Notes: generated from the sequence alone by a model not told the origin. DNA of 64,000 nt from Bradyrhizobium diazoefficiens (GCF_016599855.1 NZ_CP067041.1:1240001-1304000); one strand, 5' to 3'; shown: positions 46,873 to 55,453, counted from the first letter of the stretch. Made by a program: numbers and translations.

Positions 46873-47526
46873 CGCCACAACTTTTTCCGGGGATGCTGTT
46901 CAGCGCACGGACCACCTGGCCTCTTGATGGCTCGATCTGGCCGAAGAGCGGCTGCGCCTCGATCGCCTGAACGCAACGCCAGCAGCGCGACTTTCTTCCC
47001 CTGGGCTACGCCCATTCCTCGCGAGGCAAGAAAGTCGCGCCGCTGGCGTCCTCCGCTGCGCTGCGGCCCGCGGGCGGGTGCGTCGTCGATCGTCTTCGGC
47101 CTGTAGATCGCCATCGAGGCCGCGGTGGTCGCGGCTCGAAACAGCAAAGGAGAAGTAACATGGCTACCATCGGTTCTTTCAAGAAGGTCGGCAGCGACTT
47201 CCAGGGCGAGATCGTCACCCTCAGCCTCCAGACCAAGGGCGTCCGCATCGTGCCCGAGGCCAACCGCACCAACGAAAACGCCCCGAGCCACCGCGTCTTC
47301 GTCGGCCGGGCCGAGATCGGGGCCGCCTGGTCGAAGCGCTCCGAAGAGGGCCGCGACTATCTCTCGCTCAAGCTCGACGACCCCTCGTTCAACGCACCGA
47401 TCTACGCGAACCTGTTCAGCGACGAGGACGGCGACGGCTTCAGCCTGATCTGGTCCCGGCCCCGCAAGAACGGCGACTGAGGTCGCCAAGAAGCCCCGTC
47501 CGGTCCGCCGGCCGGGGCGTTTCTCT
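46873..47526 (+). repeat. 654-bp direct repeat, copy B
   Basis: Counterpart of 42275-42928 with the whole leader (stem arms 46979-46997 and 47028-47046), gene and terminator. The two copies bound the segment holding ftsZ2 and the RES module. Confidence 0.95.
47160..47480 (+). CDS. DUF736 family protein, copy B
   Basis: 106 aa, identical in protein sequence to copy A at 42562 and with the same ribosome site and leader. Such identity between copies 4.6 kb apart points to recent duplication or gene conversion. Confidence 0.92.
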   Translation: MATIGSFKKVGSDFQGEIVTLSLQTKGVRIVPEANRTNENAPSHRVFVGRAEIGAAWSKRSEEGRDYLSLKLDDPSFNAPIYANLFSDEDGDGFSLIWSRPRKNGD

Positions 47527-47565
47527 GGCCCGGGCATCAAAGAATAGTCGCGAGGCCACTGCGCT

Positions 47566-47850
47566 TCAGCGCCTCGCGGTGATCGATTTTCGCCATCCTG
47601 TCCGTGAACGATCTGCGGATCGTCGACAATCTTTCATCCGGCGAGGAAGCACCGTGCCGGTTCGATTCCTCCGACGCCTCTCGTCGCGGAACAATGCGGC
47701 AGCATTCGTTGAGCGCTCCAACGGTTCATCCGCCGATGGCAACTCGGCATCAACTGGGATGCATGACGCGAGAGCGCTTGCAGCGCCTGATCGGGTTACT
47801 TGTGCAGTGATCAATGCAATCACGATAATCACGATAGCATGTAGTCGCAT
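47566..47850 (-). CDS. Possible small exported protein, weak call
   Basis: The in-frame Met at 47850 gives MRLHAIVIIVIALITAQVTRSGAASA, a good signal peptide, followed by a polar basic domain (DERRRRNRTGTVLPRRMKDC) with two cysteines. No ribosome site stands out and no family is recognised. The interval 47851-48142 has no supported gene. Confidence 0.3.
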   Translation of the reverse strand: MRLHAIVIIVIALITAQVTRSGAASALASCIPVDAELPSADEPLERSTNAAALFRDERRRRNRTGTVLPRRMKDCRRSADRSRTGWRKSITARR

Positions 47851-48142
47851 GCTGTCGGAGGTTAGAGAGGCTTCAGAGTCGAGACGGTGATGGATCAGCC
47901 AACTATAGAACTGCGCCAAACGCGCTGCAGCCCTAAGGTCGGCATTACGAACATCATCCTTGAACGGATGTAGGTGTTAGATTCAGAAATAGCCGCCTCA
48001 ATACTCGGGTTGTCGTGTTCGGTCGTGTCCACTCGAAGACGTTTATGTCCCTAATCGGACGCCGAGGCGCAAGTCTTCCGTCTTCGCCGGTCGCAGCATA
48101 TGTTTTTTCGGCTCTCTCCAAGCAAGGCGCGCTCGCTTTTGG

Positions 48143-48158
48143 TGGCACGCCAATTGCT
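48143..48158 (+). promoter_or_regulatory. Sigma-54 (-24/-12) promoter of the radical SAM operon
   Basis: TGGCACGCCAATTGCT matches the TGGCACG-N4-TTGCT consensus exactly. Two TGT-N10-ACG sequences at 48026 and 48046 are one base away from the NifA upstream activator TGT-N10-ACA and sit at a workable distance. The RNA would start near 48170, about 380 bases before the GTG at 48553. Confidence 0.8.
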
Positions 48159-48552
48159 ACTACACAGCGATGGAGTTTGTTGGGCCGTGTCGCGTAGCGC
48201 AAGCATGCAGCCGCGCGCCAATGTCGGCCCCGACTAAGAGGAAACCAGATGAAGCTCGATGTCCGTTTCGAACTTCGATTGCTCCCCAGGGGTGAGGGGG
48301 ACCGGACAGAAGTTGTGCGCGAGCCCGCTGGGCGGGGGCGAGTTCGCCCAGCGATTCCGCTTTCGTCACATCTGGGAGCTCGCGCAGCGCTTTTCGAGGA
48401 ATCCTTCAGCGCCGCGCTTGAAGCATCCTTGGGTGCCGCTTCGCGACAGACGAACAATGTTCGCCTCGGCTGCGAGTTCTGATTATCGTCGTCGAACGAA
48501 CTCAGGCGCCATCGTGCCCTGCCTGCACGCAAACGCTCAAGGAGTCCAAAAA

Positions 48553-50028
48553 GTGCTCGCGCCAAGCTATTCCGAAGCCCTGGAGTTCGCGATCGATCGG
48601 TCGTACGACATCAACATTGACATGTTGAGGTCGCGAAATCTGCACCTGGATACGTTTAACGATTATCTCGTCGGTACCTATCCGCCCCTTAAGGCAATGG
48701 GGGACTTCACTCCCGAAAAGTTGTTGAATCGGATTGCGTCGTCAATTGATCTGTATTTCCACATTCCCTTCTGTCATCAAAATTGCACATTCTGCCACTT
48801 CGGCAAGGAGATCAATCCGCCTTCCGGGCGCATCGAACGCTATTTAGCGGCTCTCGAGAAGGAGATGAGTTGGTCGGACAATGCGCTTGCCGGCAGAACC
48901 GTTGAGACGGCCTTCATTGGAGGCGGCACCCCTTCACTTTTGACGAACGATCAAATCAAAACGCTGTTTGGTATGATGAGGCAGCACTTTGATCTATCCA
49001 AGTCCGAGGTGAGTTTCGAATTGCATCCCTCTCTTGGGAAGCACGCGGATGCGGCAGATCGCGTATCGAGCTTACTGGCAGGCGGCGTAAATCGCTTGGT
49101 TCTCGGTGTTCAAACTCTAGATCCAAGTATCCTGCGCATCCTAAACCGCGGGCACGGTGTAGATGAGGTGATGCAGACCGTAAAATTGCTGAACGACATG
49201 GGCGTTGAGAATCTGTCGCTTGATCTCATGTACGGATTGCCGCAGCAAACGCTCAGAAGCTGGTACGACTCCCTCGTCGGCCTTGTGGGCATGGGAATAG
49301 AGAAGTTCAACGTATTCCCATTGATGTTTAAATCAACGGACCCCATAGCCCGCCATTTGGCTAACGGCCGATATCAATTCGCCGGGGCTAAGGAGCGCAT
49401 CATCATGCATTTCATGGCGGAGCATATCCTGACGAGCCTCGGCTATCGCCATGGGCCGATTTTCTATTGGACGAGGAGGTCGCAGCCGCACTCCGTCCAA
49501 CAGGCCCGCAAATACGATTCCTGGAACGACAATAACCTGGTCCCGTTTGGGGTGAGCGGATTTGGTTACATGAGCGAGTGCCAGTTCTACAACGAGGTCG
49601 ATTTGGATTGCTACTTGGACAGGGTTGAGGCCGGCGAAAAACCGGTGTGGAAGGGTGCCGTCCTGTCGCGAGACGATCTCATGCGCAGAACGGTGATATT
49701 CGCCTTGCGCAGCAGCGGCGTGTTGCTCTCCCGTTTCAAGCAGGAATTTGGGGTAGCCCTCGAGGAATACTTTGCTCACGAGCTTAAAGTCTTGGATGAA
49801 GCAGGACTCATCTGCATTTCAAATGATGGCCTGCTTTCGCTAACTGCTTCCGGCATTGTCAATTCGGGCGCAGTGTCGTTGCGGTTTTTCTCGGCCAGTG
49901 TGCTGGAGCAGGTCGCGTACAATGACAGCAGGATAAAGGACAAACGAACCGATCCTCTCGAAAAGCACGACTACTCGCCGGCTGCAAGATACGGGTCAAG
50001 CGCCGAGATGAAGGCTGTTTTTCAGTGA
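48553..50028 (+). CDS. HemN-like radical SAM protein (not classical HemN)
   Basis: GTG at 48553 follows AAGGAG at a spacing of about eight; an ATG at 48457 gives a longer form. 491 aa. The 4Fe-4S site is CHQNCTFC (Cys74, Cys78, Cys81) in LYFHIPFCHQNCTFC, then the GGGTPS motif and LSLDLMYGLPQQTLRSWYDSL, shared with HemN/HemW. The N-terminal 60 residues and the last 150 residues (ending in an HTH-like HemN_C-type domain) differ from the hemN at 17063. HemN-like enzymes include methyltransferases, cyclopropanases and heme-opening enzymes, so the substrate cannot be named. It is first in an operon with the PrnB-like gene, under a sigma-54 promoter. Confidence 0.85.
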   Translation: MLAPSYSEALEFAIDRSYDINIDMLRSRNLHLDTFNDYLVGTYPPLKAMGDFTPEKLLNRIASSIDLYFHIPFCHQNCTFCHFGKEINPPSGRIERYLAALEKEMSWSDNALAGRTVETAFIGGGTPSLLTNDQIKTLFGMMRQHFDLSKSEVSFELHPSLGKHADAADRVSSLLAGGVNRLVLGVQTLDPSILRILNRGHGVDEVMQTVKLLNDMGVENLSLDLMYGLPQQTLRSWYDSLVGLVGMGIEKFNVFPLMFKSTDPIARHLANGRYQFAGAKERIIMHFMAEHILTSLGYRHGPIFYWTRRSQPHSVQQARKYDSWNDNNLVPFGVSGFGYMSECQFYNEVDLDCYLDRVEAGEKPVWKGAVLSRDDLMRRTVIFALRSSGVLLSRFKQEFGVALEEYFAHELKVLDEAGLICISNDGLLSLTASGIVNSGAVSLRFFSASVLEQVAYNDSRIKDKRTDPLEKHDYSPAARYGSSAEMKAVFQ

Positions 50029-50054
50029 AGTCGTTGAAGTCGTAGGCCTCGGTT

Positions 50055-51245
50055 ATGATCGCTACTGCTTCGTTTGCTGCCTCAGCACCGTCGCCCCTGG
50101 CTTCGCGGAACATATTTTCTCATCTGACCGACACGATCGATCGCAAGCAGCGGAAACGCCCGCTTGGATTGTTCAGTGATTTTGTCGTCGATCAACTGCC
50201 CCACTTTATTGCGGAGATCAAATGCAGTGAACGACCGAGCGAAGCGGTTAAGGCCCTTGGCCGTACCATAAACGCAACGACGGCGGAGATGGACTATGAT
50301 GCGCTGCTGCTGAGTTTACCGCAGTCCGATTTCGAGGTCGCCAAGACAGACGTCCAGTATCTCGTCAATTCTGCTTATCACGTGTCCGCGTTTGCCGGCC
50401 TCCATCCCTGGGACGCCGAACAGACGGTAGGCGTGGCATTGAGTCGTCTGGCGCGCTTGACGTGTGAACGGCAGCCTAGCATCGGGGTCCTCTCCTATGA
50501 AGATATGATCCTTACGAATCCCGTGGAAAGCGACCCTCGCGTCTATTGCCTTGGCGCGGCCGGGGTCGAGGAGCGCGACTTTTGCTTGGGCCATCAACTG
50601 ATTGAGACCGAATTGCAGTCAGCAACTGAGGCGCTGGTTGAGTTGCGTGATGTCGCCGAGGCGGATGCGGCTCAATGTCTTTCGCGATGTCTCGAGCGCC
50701 TTGAGTCGGCAAATTGTGTGCTGACACGCTTTGATCAGCATATGTCGCCGGACCTGTTTGGCCAGTTTCGCGTGTTCTACGAAAAAAATCCTTACAAAAA
50801 TACACTTGGCCCAAGCGGCCGTTTCTCAGCCCGCGTTGTGGCAGTCTCGGTGCTGCTGATCGGCGAAGAGCTGTTCCGCCAAAGACTCCAATTTTATAGG
50901 GACGTATATCGGCTGTCCAAATATTACCCGCAGGGATATATTCGCGAGGTATTCCGTTGGCTGTCGCCAGACAAGGAGAGCGCCTGGCTCCAGCCAGATT
51001 GGCTAGAGGGGAAAATAAACTTTCCTAGGTCTGCAACCATTTCGCCCGTGACGGAGCATACTCACGGCGAAATCGGAGAGTTGCGCGCGTCTTGCGTTTG
51101 TGCGTGGGACCGGTTTACGCGGATGCACCGTGGTGCGGCTTTAAAATACACGGTTGGGCCAGGCCGATCACTTGTCGGCATTGAGGCGTCGGAAACTGTC
51201 GAGGCTGTCCTTTCTCAGCGGTTGTTGACTCCAGCGCGTCCGTAA
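50055..51245 (+). CDS. PrnB-like (DUF1864, IDO/TDO superfamily) heme protein
   Basis: 396 aa, 27 bases after the radical SAM gene. The segment HMSPDLFGQFRVFYEKNP and NTLGPSGRFSARVVAVSVLLIGEELFR resembles PrnB, the monodechloroaminopyrrolnitrin synthase, in its SPQVFYDELRPFYEP...LGPG region; other helices are long and amphipathic as in the heme-dependent dioxygenase superfamily. PrnB converts chlorotryptophan with ring contraction; this protein may act on an indole or another amino-acid derivative. Recognition is from memory of the pattern and is moderate. Base composition is less GC-rich than the fix region, as expected for island DNA. Confidence 0.55.
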   Translation: MIATASFAASAPSPLASRNIFSHLTDTIDRKQRKRPLGLFSDFVVDQLPHFIAEIKCSERPSEAVKALGRTINATTAEMDYDALLLSLPQSDFEVAKTDVQYLVNSAYHVSAFAGLHPWDAEQTVGVALSRLARLTCERQPSIGVLSYEDMILTNPVESDPRVYCLGAAGVEERDFCLGHQLIETELQSATEALVELRDVAEADAAQCLSRCLERLESANCVLTRFDQHMSPDLFGQFRVFYEKNPYKNTLGPSGRFSARVVAVSVLLIGEELFRQRLQFYRDVYRLSKYYPQGYIREVFRWLSPDKESAWLQPDWLEGKINFPRSATISPVTEHTHGEIGELRASCVCAWDRFTRMHRGAALKYTVGPGRSLVGIEASETVEAVLSQRLLTPARP

Positions 51246-51325
51246 GCCGGACGCTGTATTGTCCTGGCAGACGCAGAGGGTGCCGCAGTTAAGGGCCTCC
51301 GTGCTATTCGGAAGGTGATTGGTCA

Positions 51326-51820
51326 ATGTTCCAGGACGAAGTGGTCGTTCGTCGCTTCGAATCAGCCGATACCGATGACGTGTGGCATCTGCATAGAACC
51401 GCATCGGAGGATGTTGGTGTGTGTGGCCCGGAAGGTGGATGGGAGGATGATTTACGCAATATCGGGAAGGTCTACATTGCATCAGGCGGTGACTTCATAG
51501 TGGCGCATATTGGTTCCCGTCTCGTTGCCATGGGCGGGCTGAGACCCATCGATGATGACGTCGCAGAGTTGAAGCGTATGCGGGTTGATCCCGCGCTTCA
51601 GCGACGGGGACTTGGAAAAAGGATACTCGGCGCATTGGAGGCGCGAGCCGTTGTGCTGCAATTCAAGTCGATCGTGCTCGACACGACAACGATCCAAATC
51701 GGGGCGCAAAGACTTTATGAGAGCTCTGGCTATGTTCGACGCAAGCAAGGGATGCGACACGGATATGCGGTGATCTTTTACGACAAGCGGCTCACAGGCC
51801 AGGATGATCCTTCCGGATGA
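51326..51820 (+). CDS. GNAT-family N-acetyltransferase
   Basis: 164 aa. The acetyl-CoA loop is in LKRMRVDPALQRRGLGKRILGALEARA (motif A, R/QxxGxG/A) and the C-terminal strand-helix in LDTTTIQIGAQRLYESSGYVR. The substrate is not predictable. It follows the PrnB-like gene by 80 bases in the same direction and may be co-transcribed. In Bradyrhizobium japonicum a NifA-regulated acetyltransferase-like gene, nrgA, has been described as I remember it; whether this is its counterpart is unverified. Confidence 0.8.
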   Translation: MFQDEVVVRRFESADTDDVWHLHRTASEDVGVCGPEGGWEDDLRNIGKVYIASGGDFIVAHIGSRLVAMGGLRPIDDDVAELKRMRVDPALQRRGLGKRILGALEARAVVLQFKSIVLDTTTIQIGAQRLYESSGYVRRKQGMRHGYAVIFYDKRLTGQDDPSG

Positions 51821-52001
51821 CCAAACAAGGATTGGAGGCGGCGTAATCCTCTAGCGCTGCAGATGGCGCTACAAAGCAGATCCGCCAATCGAGGCACTCG
51901 AGTGAATGGATGGACAACTGGAATAGCCTCGGCTGCCGTAGCTGTCTCCCAACGTTCCCATTGCTGAGGTCGTGCGAAAAGGGCCGAGGATTAGACCCAC
52001 T

Positions 52002-53168
52002 TCATGGAAAAACTGGTTGCGCGGGAAGCCCGAGCAGGAGCCGGCCCGCGCTCTGCAGCGTTCCCTCGCTGAAAAAGGCGTGCTGGGCTACCACAAAGCT
52101 GTCGCACATCGCCCGCGCTAGATTGTGCGTGGCGTAGACTGATCTGGCTCCGGCAAGACCGCAGGCGATCTTGGCGACTTCGGCGCTGCATCGTGCGGCA
52201 TTCGTCGCAGCGAGCCGCATCAGCATCACCGTGGTCGGATTTGCCGGGCCATTGAGCGCTTCGTTCCACAGCTCTTCGGTGGCCTCATAGAAGAAGGAAC
52301 GGGCGGAGCGCAGCATGGCCTCGGCTCTGGCGATCTCCAGCTGGATGTAGCCGCGCTCGGCCATAGCGGGTGCTCTAGTGATCGAGGGGCCGCTCCCGGC
52401 CATCGCGATGACATCGTCCAGCGCGGAGCGAGCAATGCCGATGCCGACGATGGCAAGCACCTGCGCGGCGAATGCCACGGACGGATAGCGGTAGATCGCT
52501 GCGTCGAGCGACGCCGGGCCACCACGGATCAGGGTCCATTCCTCGGGCACTATGACATCCCTGACCACGAGTTCGTGGCTGCCGGTGCCTTGCAGTCCGA
52601 TCACGTCCCAATTGGAGCGGATTGTCACTTTGTCAGCCGGCATCACGGCAACACGCGGAAGGGCCACCGTTGCGTCGCCTTCCACCGTGATGCCGACCCC
52701 GATCAGGTCCGCGCCGGGCGATCCGCTGCCGAACGGCCACACCCCGTTGACGATAAAGCCGTCGGTGCCGCGCTGGGCCGGCTGCAGCGGGAAAAGCCCG
52801 CCTGCGTAGACCACGTCGGGTCCATTCGCATATATCTTGCGAAGCGTCTCAATGGGGAGCGCGGCGAGATAGCAAGCCGCACCGCCGAAGCTTGCCACCC
52901 AACCTGCGGAGCCGTCCGCCGCGGAAATGCGCTCGATCACGCGGCAAAACTCCGCCGGCGTTCGCTCCTCGCCGCCGAAACACTTGGCGACCATTGCTCG
53001 ATAGACGCCAAGCCGCTTGAAGCCGTGGATGATGTCGTCTGGGATCTTCTGCGCGGTGACGAACTCAGACCGACGCGCCCGGATCTAGGCGAGCAGGCTC
53101 GACAGAGTTATCCCGCCTGACGTGCTTGTCGTCGCACGCTTATCCGGCTCTTTCTCCTGGCCGCTCAT
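52002..53168 (-). pseudogene. Acyl-CoA dehydrogenase/flavin monooxygenase-like gene with in-frame TAG
   Basis: From MSGQEKEPDKRATTSTSGG at 53168 the frame runs to LSSLLA, meets TAG at 53085-53087, and continues IRARRSEFVTAQKIPDDIIHGFKRLGVYRAMVAKCFGGEERTPAEFCRV..., the normal ACAD N-terminus. The rest is intact: SAADGSAGWVASFGG, WPFGSGSPGAD, VIGLQGTGSHELVVRDVIVPE and the long C-terminal helices. Total span of 389 codons equals a full-length ACAD. A downstream ATG at 52994 could give a 330-residue product lacking the first helices. Related proteins act as flavin-dependent hydroxylases (DszC/HpaA type). It is the second gene after the aldolase. Confidence 0.75.
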
Positions 53169-53490
53169 AACGGCACTCCGCCTGCTAGACCCTTTCCGAG
53201 AAAACGTTTCGCGTTGTTGGCGAGCATAAAAATCTTGTGCCAAGCCGTTGCCGAGCCGATTCGTGCGCGTCACGCCTTCACGTAGCCTCAGCGCAGTCTA
53301 TGTGCCGCCTCATGAAGACAATTAGGGAGCCAGACTCCTTTGGTGTCCTCCGGACCCGGCGGAATGGCATGCCGCACTCGATTTGACCGTGGGCAACATT
53401 AACCAGTCAACGATCCGGCCTAAATCGAATTTCCTTACATTCCTATCCCCACCTGGGCCTATGTATGCATTTCCGTTTCCTCGATTGGTG

Positions 53491-54264
53491 CTAGTTCATG
53501 AAGTCAGGATCAGTCCGCTCCAGCATCCGTCTGAACGCAGCCCATTCGATATCAGCCATCCCCTGCACTTCGATGCTGTCGTAAAGACTGGCGTATTGCT
53601 GGGCGGTGTGACGGGCGACTCCTTCGGTGACAGGCGCAATTGCGGCGCCCGTAGCCTGGATCGCCAGCTGCGCGCGGCAGGACCGCTCGAGATTGTGCAT
53701 CAATTTGAAGGCCTCGGCGACCGAGCGTCCGCAGGTCACCATGCCGTGGTTGCGCAACACCATCACGAACTTGTCGCCGAGATCGGCGACCAGACGAGCG
53801 CGCTCATCGAGATCGAGCGCGACTCCTTCGTAATCATGATAGGCGACACGTTCGGCGAACTGCAATGACCATTGATTGAGCGGCAACAGACCCTCCTTCA
53901 GCGATGAGACTGCAACGCCCGCGATCGTGTGGGTGTGCAGCACGCAAATCGCATTTTTGCGCGCTGAGTGGATCGCGCTATGAATGGTGAAGCCGGCCGG
54001 ATTGATGCCGAGCCGGAGGGGATCGTCGACAATGTTGCCCTCGACATCGACCGTGACAAGGTTGGAGGCGGTCACCTCGTCGAAGCGCAAGCCGAACGGA
54101 TTGATCAAAAACCGATCAGGAGCGTCGGGAAGGCTGGCCGAGATGTGGGTGTAGATGCCGTCATCGAGCCCGAGCCGGTGTACCAGCCGATAGGCTGCGG
54201 CCAGGTCAATCCGTCTCTCCTGCACTACGTCCTTGATGGCGGACAACGGCGCGTCTCTTGTCAT
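53491..54264 (-). CDS. Class II aldolase/adducin-family protein
   Basis: 257 aa. The zinc-binding and catalytic residues of the family are visible: THISASLPD, FLINPFGLRFDEVTASNLVTVD, ICVLHTHTIAGVAVSS and VLRNHGMVTCG, with the later YEGVALDLDERARLVADL. Such enzymes are aldolases, epimerases or decarboxylases acting on phosphorylated or aromatic substrates. It is transcribed from a sigma-54 promoter 104 bases upstream, followed by the flavoenzyme pseudogene. As I remember, NifA-regulated nrgB and nrgC exist in B. japonicum; this pair may correspond to them but I cannot check that here. Confidence 0.85.
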   Translation of the reverse strand: MTRDAPLSAIKDVVQERRIDLAAAYRLVHRLGLDDGIYTHISASLPDAPDRFLINPFGLRFDEVTASNLVTVDVEGNIVDDPLRLGINPAGFTIHSAIHSARKNAICVLHTHTIAGVAVSSLKEGLLPLNQWSLQFAERVAYHDYEGVALDLDERARLVADLGDKFVMVLRNHGMVTCGRSVAEAFKLMHNLERSCRAQLAIQATGAAIAPVTEGVARHTAQQYASLYDSIEVQGMADIEWAAFRRMLERTDPDFMN

Positions 54265-54367
54265 GGCTTCTCAAGGCTTTCCGTTGTGACGATAGGACCA
54301 GATCAATGGATTCCTCGGCCGATGAGTGTTCGATCGCCCCGATCGTACGAATACTTGGCCGTGTTAT

Positions 54368-54383
54368 AGCAACCGACGTGCCA
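54368..54383 (-). promoter_or_regulatory. Sigma-54 (-24/-12) promoter of the aldolase operon
   Basis: On the minus strand TGGCACGTCGGTTGCT matches TGGCACG-N4-TTGCT exactly. It faces the aldolase start at 54264. Confidence 0.85.
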
Positions 54384-54465
54384 GCAAAGATGTTGTGCGA
54401 GCCTTGCTTGAACTGAGCAAAGATCATGTGATTCGTGCCGCGTCGACAGAATGCTCGTGGCTCAG

Positions 54466-54481
54466 TGTCTGGTTCCGGACA
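54466..54481. promoter_or_regulatory. NifA upstream activator sequence
   Basis: TGTCTGGTTCCGGACA is a perfect TGT-N10-ACA. It lies about 83 bases upstream of the -24 element at 54368-54383, the normal range for NifA. A small minus-strand ORF (54424-54600) crosses it and is not called a gene. Confidence 0.8.
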
Positions 54482-54727
54482 TAAACGTCGGTGAGCTGAA
54501 CACCACAGCGCGGATGTTGACTGATAACGTCGCCTCTCAGACCGAACTCGAACGTCCGTTCGAGAATGATGTCTCCAACTGCGATCCGGACTTCAGACAT
54601 GTCGCTGCACTGCGCAACTGAAGCAATGGAGTAGAACGTAGCCTTCCGGATCAGATCATCGTTCTCGTGTTGAGCGGGGACAGCGTCTCTGTTGTCCCGG
54701 GGCGATCGGATATCTGATGTCCTGGGC

Positions 54728-55018
54728 CTAAGCCCTCTCCCGCTTCTTGCGCTTCGTTCGGACCGGCTTTCGACCCTTAGGTAGCGTCTTGGGGGGCGCG
54801 GCTCCTTTGGGTGGCTGAACAAAGAACTCCGATAGTTCAACATCTAGCGTTTCGGCCAGTCGATCGAGCAGATCAATCGTCGGGTTCTCCGATTGTCGCT
54901 CAAGGCCGCCCATGTATGAGCGATCGATCCCGGCATCGTATGCCAATTGCTCTTGCGGAATGCCGCGATCAACGCGTATCCGGCGGACATTCCAGGCAAC
55001 AAGCGCACGAGCTTTCAT
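54728..55018 (-). CDS. XRE-family regulator, QseC-like, module 1
   Basis: 96 aa from the ATG at 55018. The HTH reads NVRRIRVDRGIPQEQLAYDAGIDRSYMGGLERQSENPTIDLLDRLAETLDV, a typical Xre fold of the 434-repressor type; the tail is Lys/Arg-rich (KGRKPVRTKRKKRERA). It is divergent from the DUF2285-like gene at 55129, the arrangement of qseC and qseM in ICEMlSymR7A, where QseC controls the antiactivator gene. The basic tail is unusual. Confidence 0.75.
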   Translation of the reverse strand: MKARALVAWNVRRIRVDRGIPQEQLAYDAGIDRSYMGGLERQSENPTIDLLDRLAETLDVELSEFFVQPPKGAAPPKTLPKGRKPVRTKRKKRERA

Positions 55019-55028
55019 GCGCAAAAGC

Positions 55029-55059
55029 AGCCATTGGGCGGGCCATCAAACCACTGGCT
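55029..55059. promoter_or_regulatory. Imperfect operator-like repeat between XRE gene and QseM-like gene, module 1
   Basis: AGCCATTGG (55029-55037) and CCACTGGCT (55051-55059) are inverted with one mismatch. The position, just behind the XRE start, suits an autoregulatory operator. Confidence 0.4.
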
Positions 55060-55128
55060 ATAACCGACCTATTTCGTTAGATTGCTCGATGAGACAGGCA
55101 TAGGCTCCAACGGCTGCCGTACACCCAT

Positions 55129-55404
55129 ATGAAAGAACCGCCAGTAGATCCCGATGTCGCCGATGTGGCGCCGAACGAGACAGCGCTGACAGCCTATGAC
55201 GAACAGCATGTCGTCACGTACATTCGCCTTCTGCAGGCGCAGGGTGAGGGGGCGGACTGGCGGGAAGTAGCTCGAATCGTCTTGCATATCGATCCGGAGC
55301 GGGAGCCGGACCGTGCGCGCAACGCATACCAAAGTCATCTTGCGCGCGCCAAATGGGTGACCGAGCAGGGACGCCTCTTACGAGGCACCGGATTGAGATC
55401 GTAA
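55129..55404 (+). CDS. QseM-like DUF2285 antiactivator, copy 1
   Basis: 91 aa. DPDVADVAPNETALTAYDEQHVVTYIRLLQAQGEGADWREVARIVLHIDPEREPDRARNAYQSHLARAKWVTEQG is the pattern of the small DUF2285 proteins of rhizobial ICEs. In ICEMlSymR7A QseM binds TraR and FseA and so keeps transfer off. Very close in sequence to the 92-aa protein at 58527. Confidence 0.8.
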   Translation: MKEPPVDPDVADVAPNETALTAYDEQHVVTYIRLLQAQGEGADWREVARIVLHIDPEREPDRARNAYQSHLARAKWVTEQGRLLRGTGLRS

Positions 55405-55453
55405 GCCGGAGGGAGCGACCATCCCGCCTTTCCCAACCACACATGGCGGCTGC

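Noticed and set aside
54424..54600. Small minus-strand ORF (58 codons) upstream of the aldolase
   Set aside because: It covers the NifA site and lacks a ribosome site; kept as non-coding.
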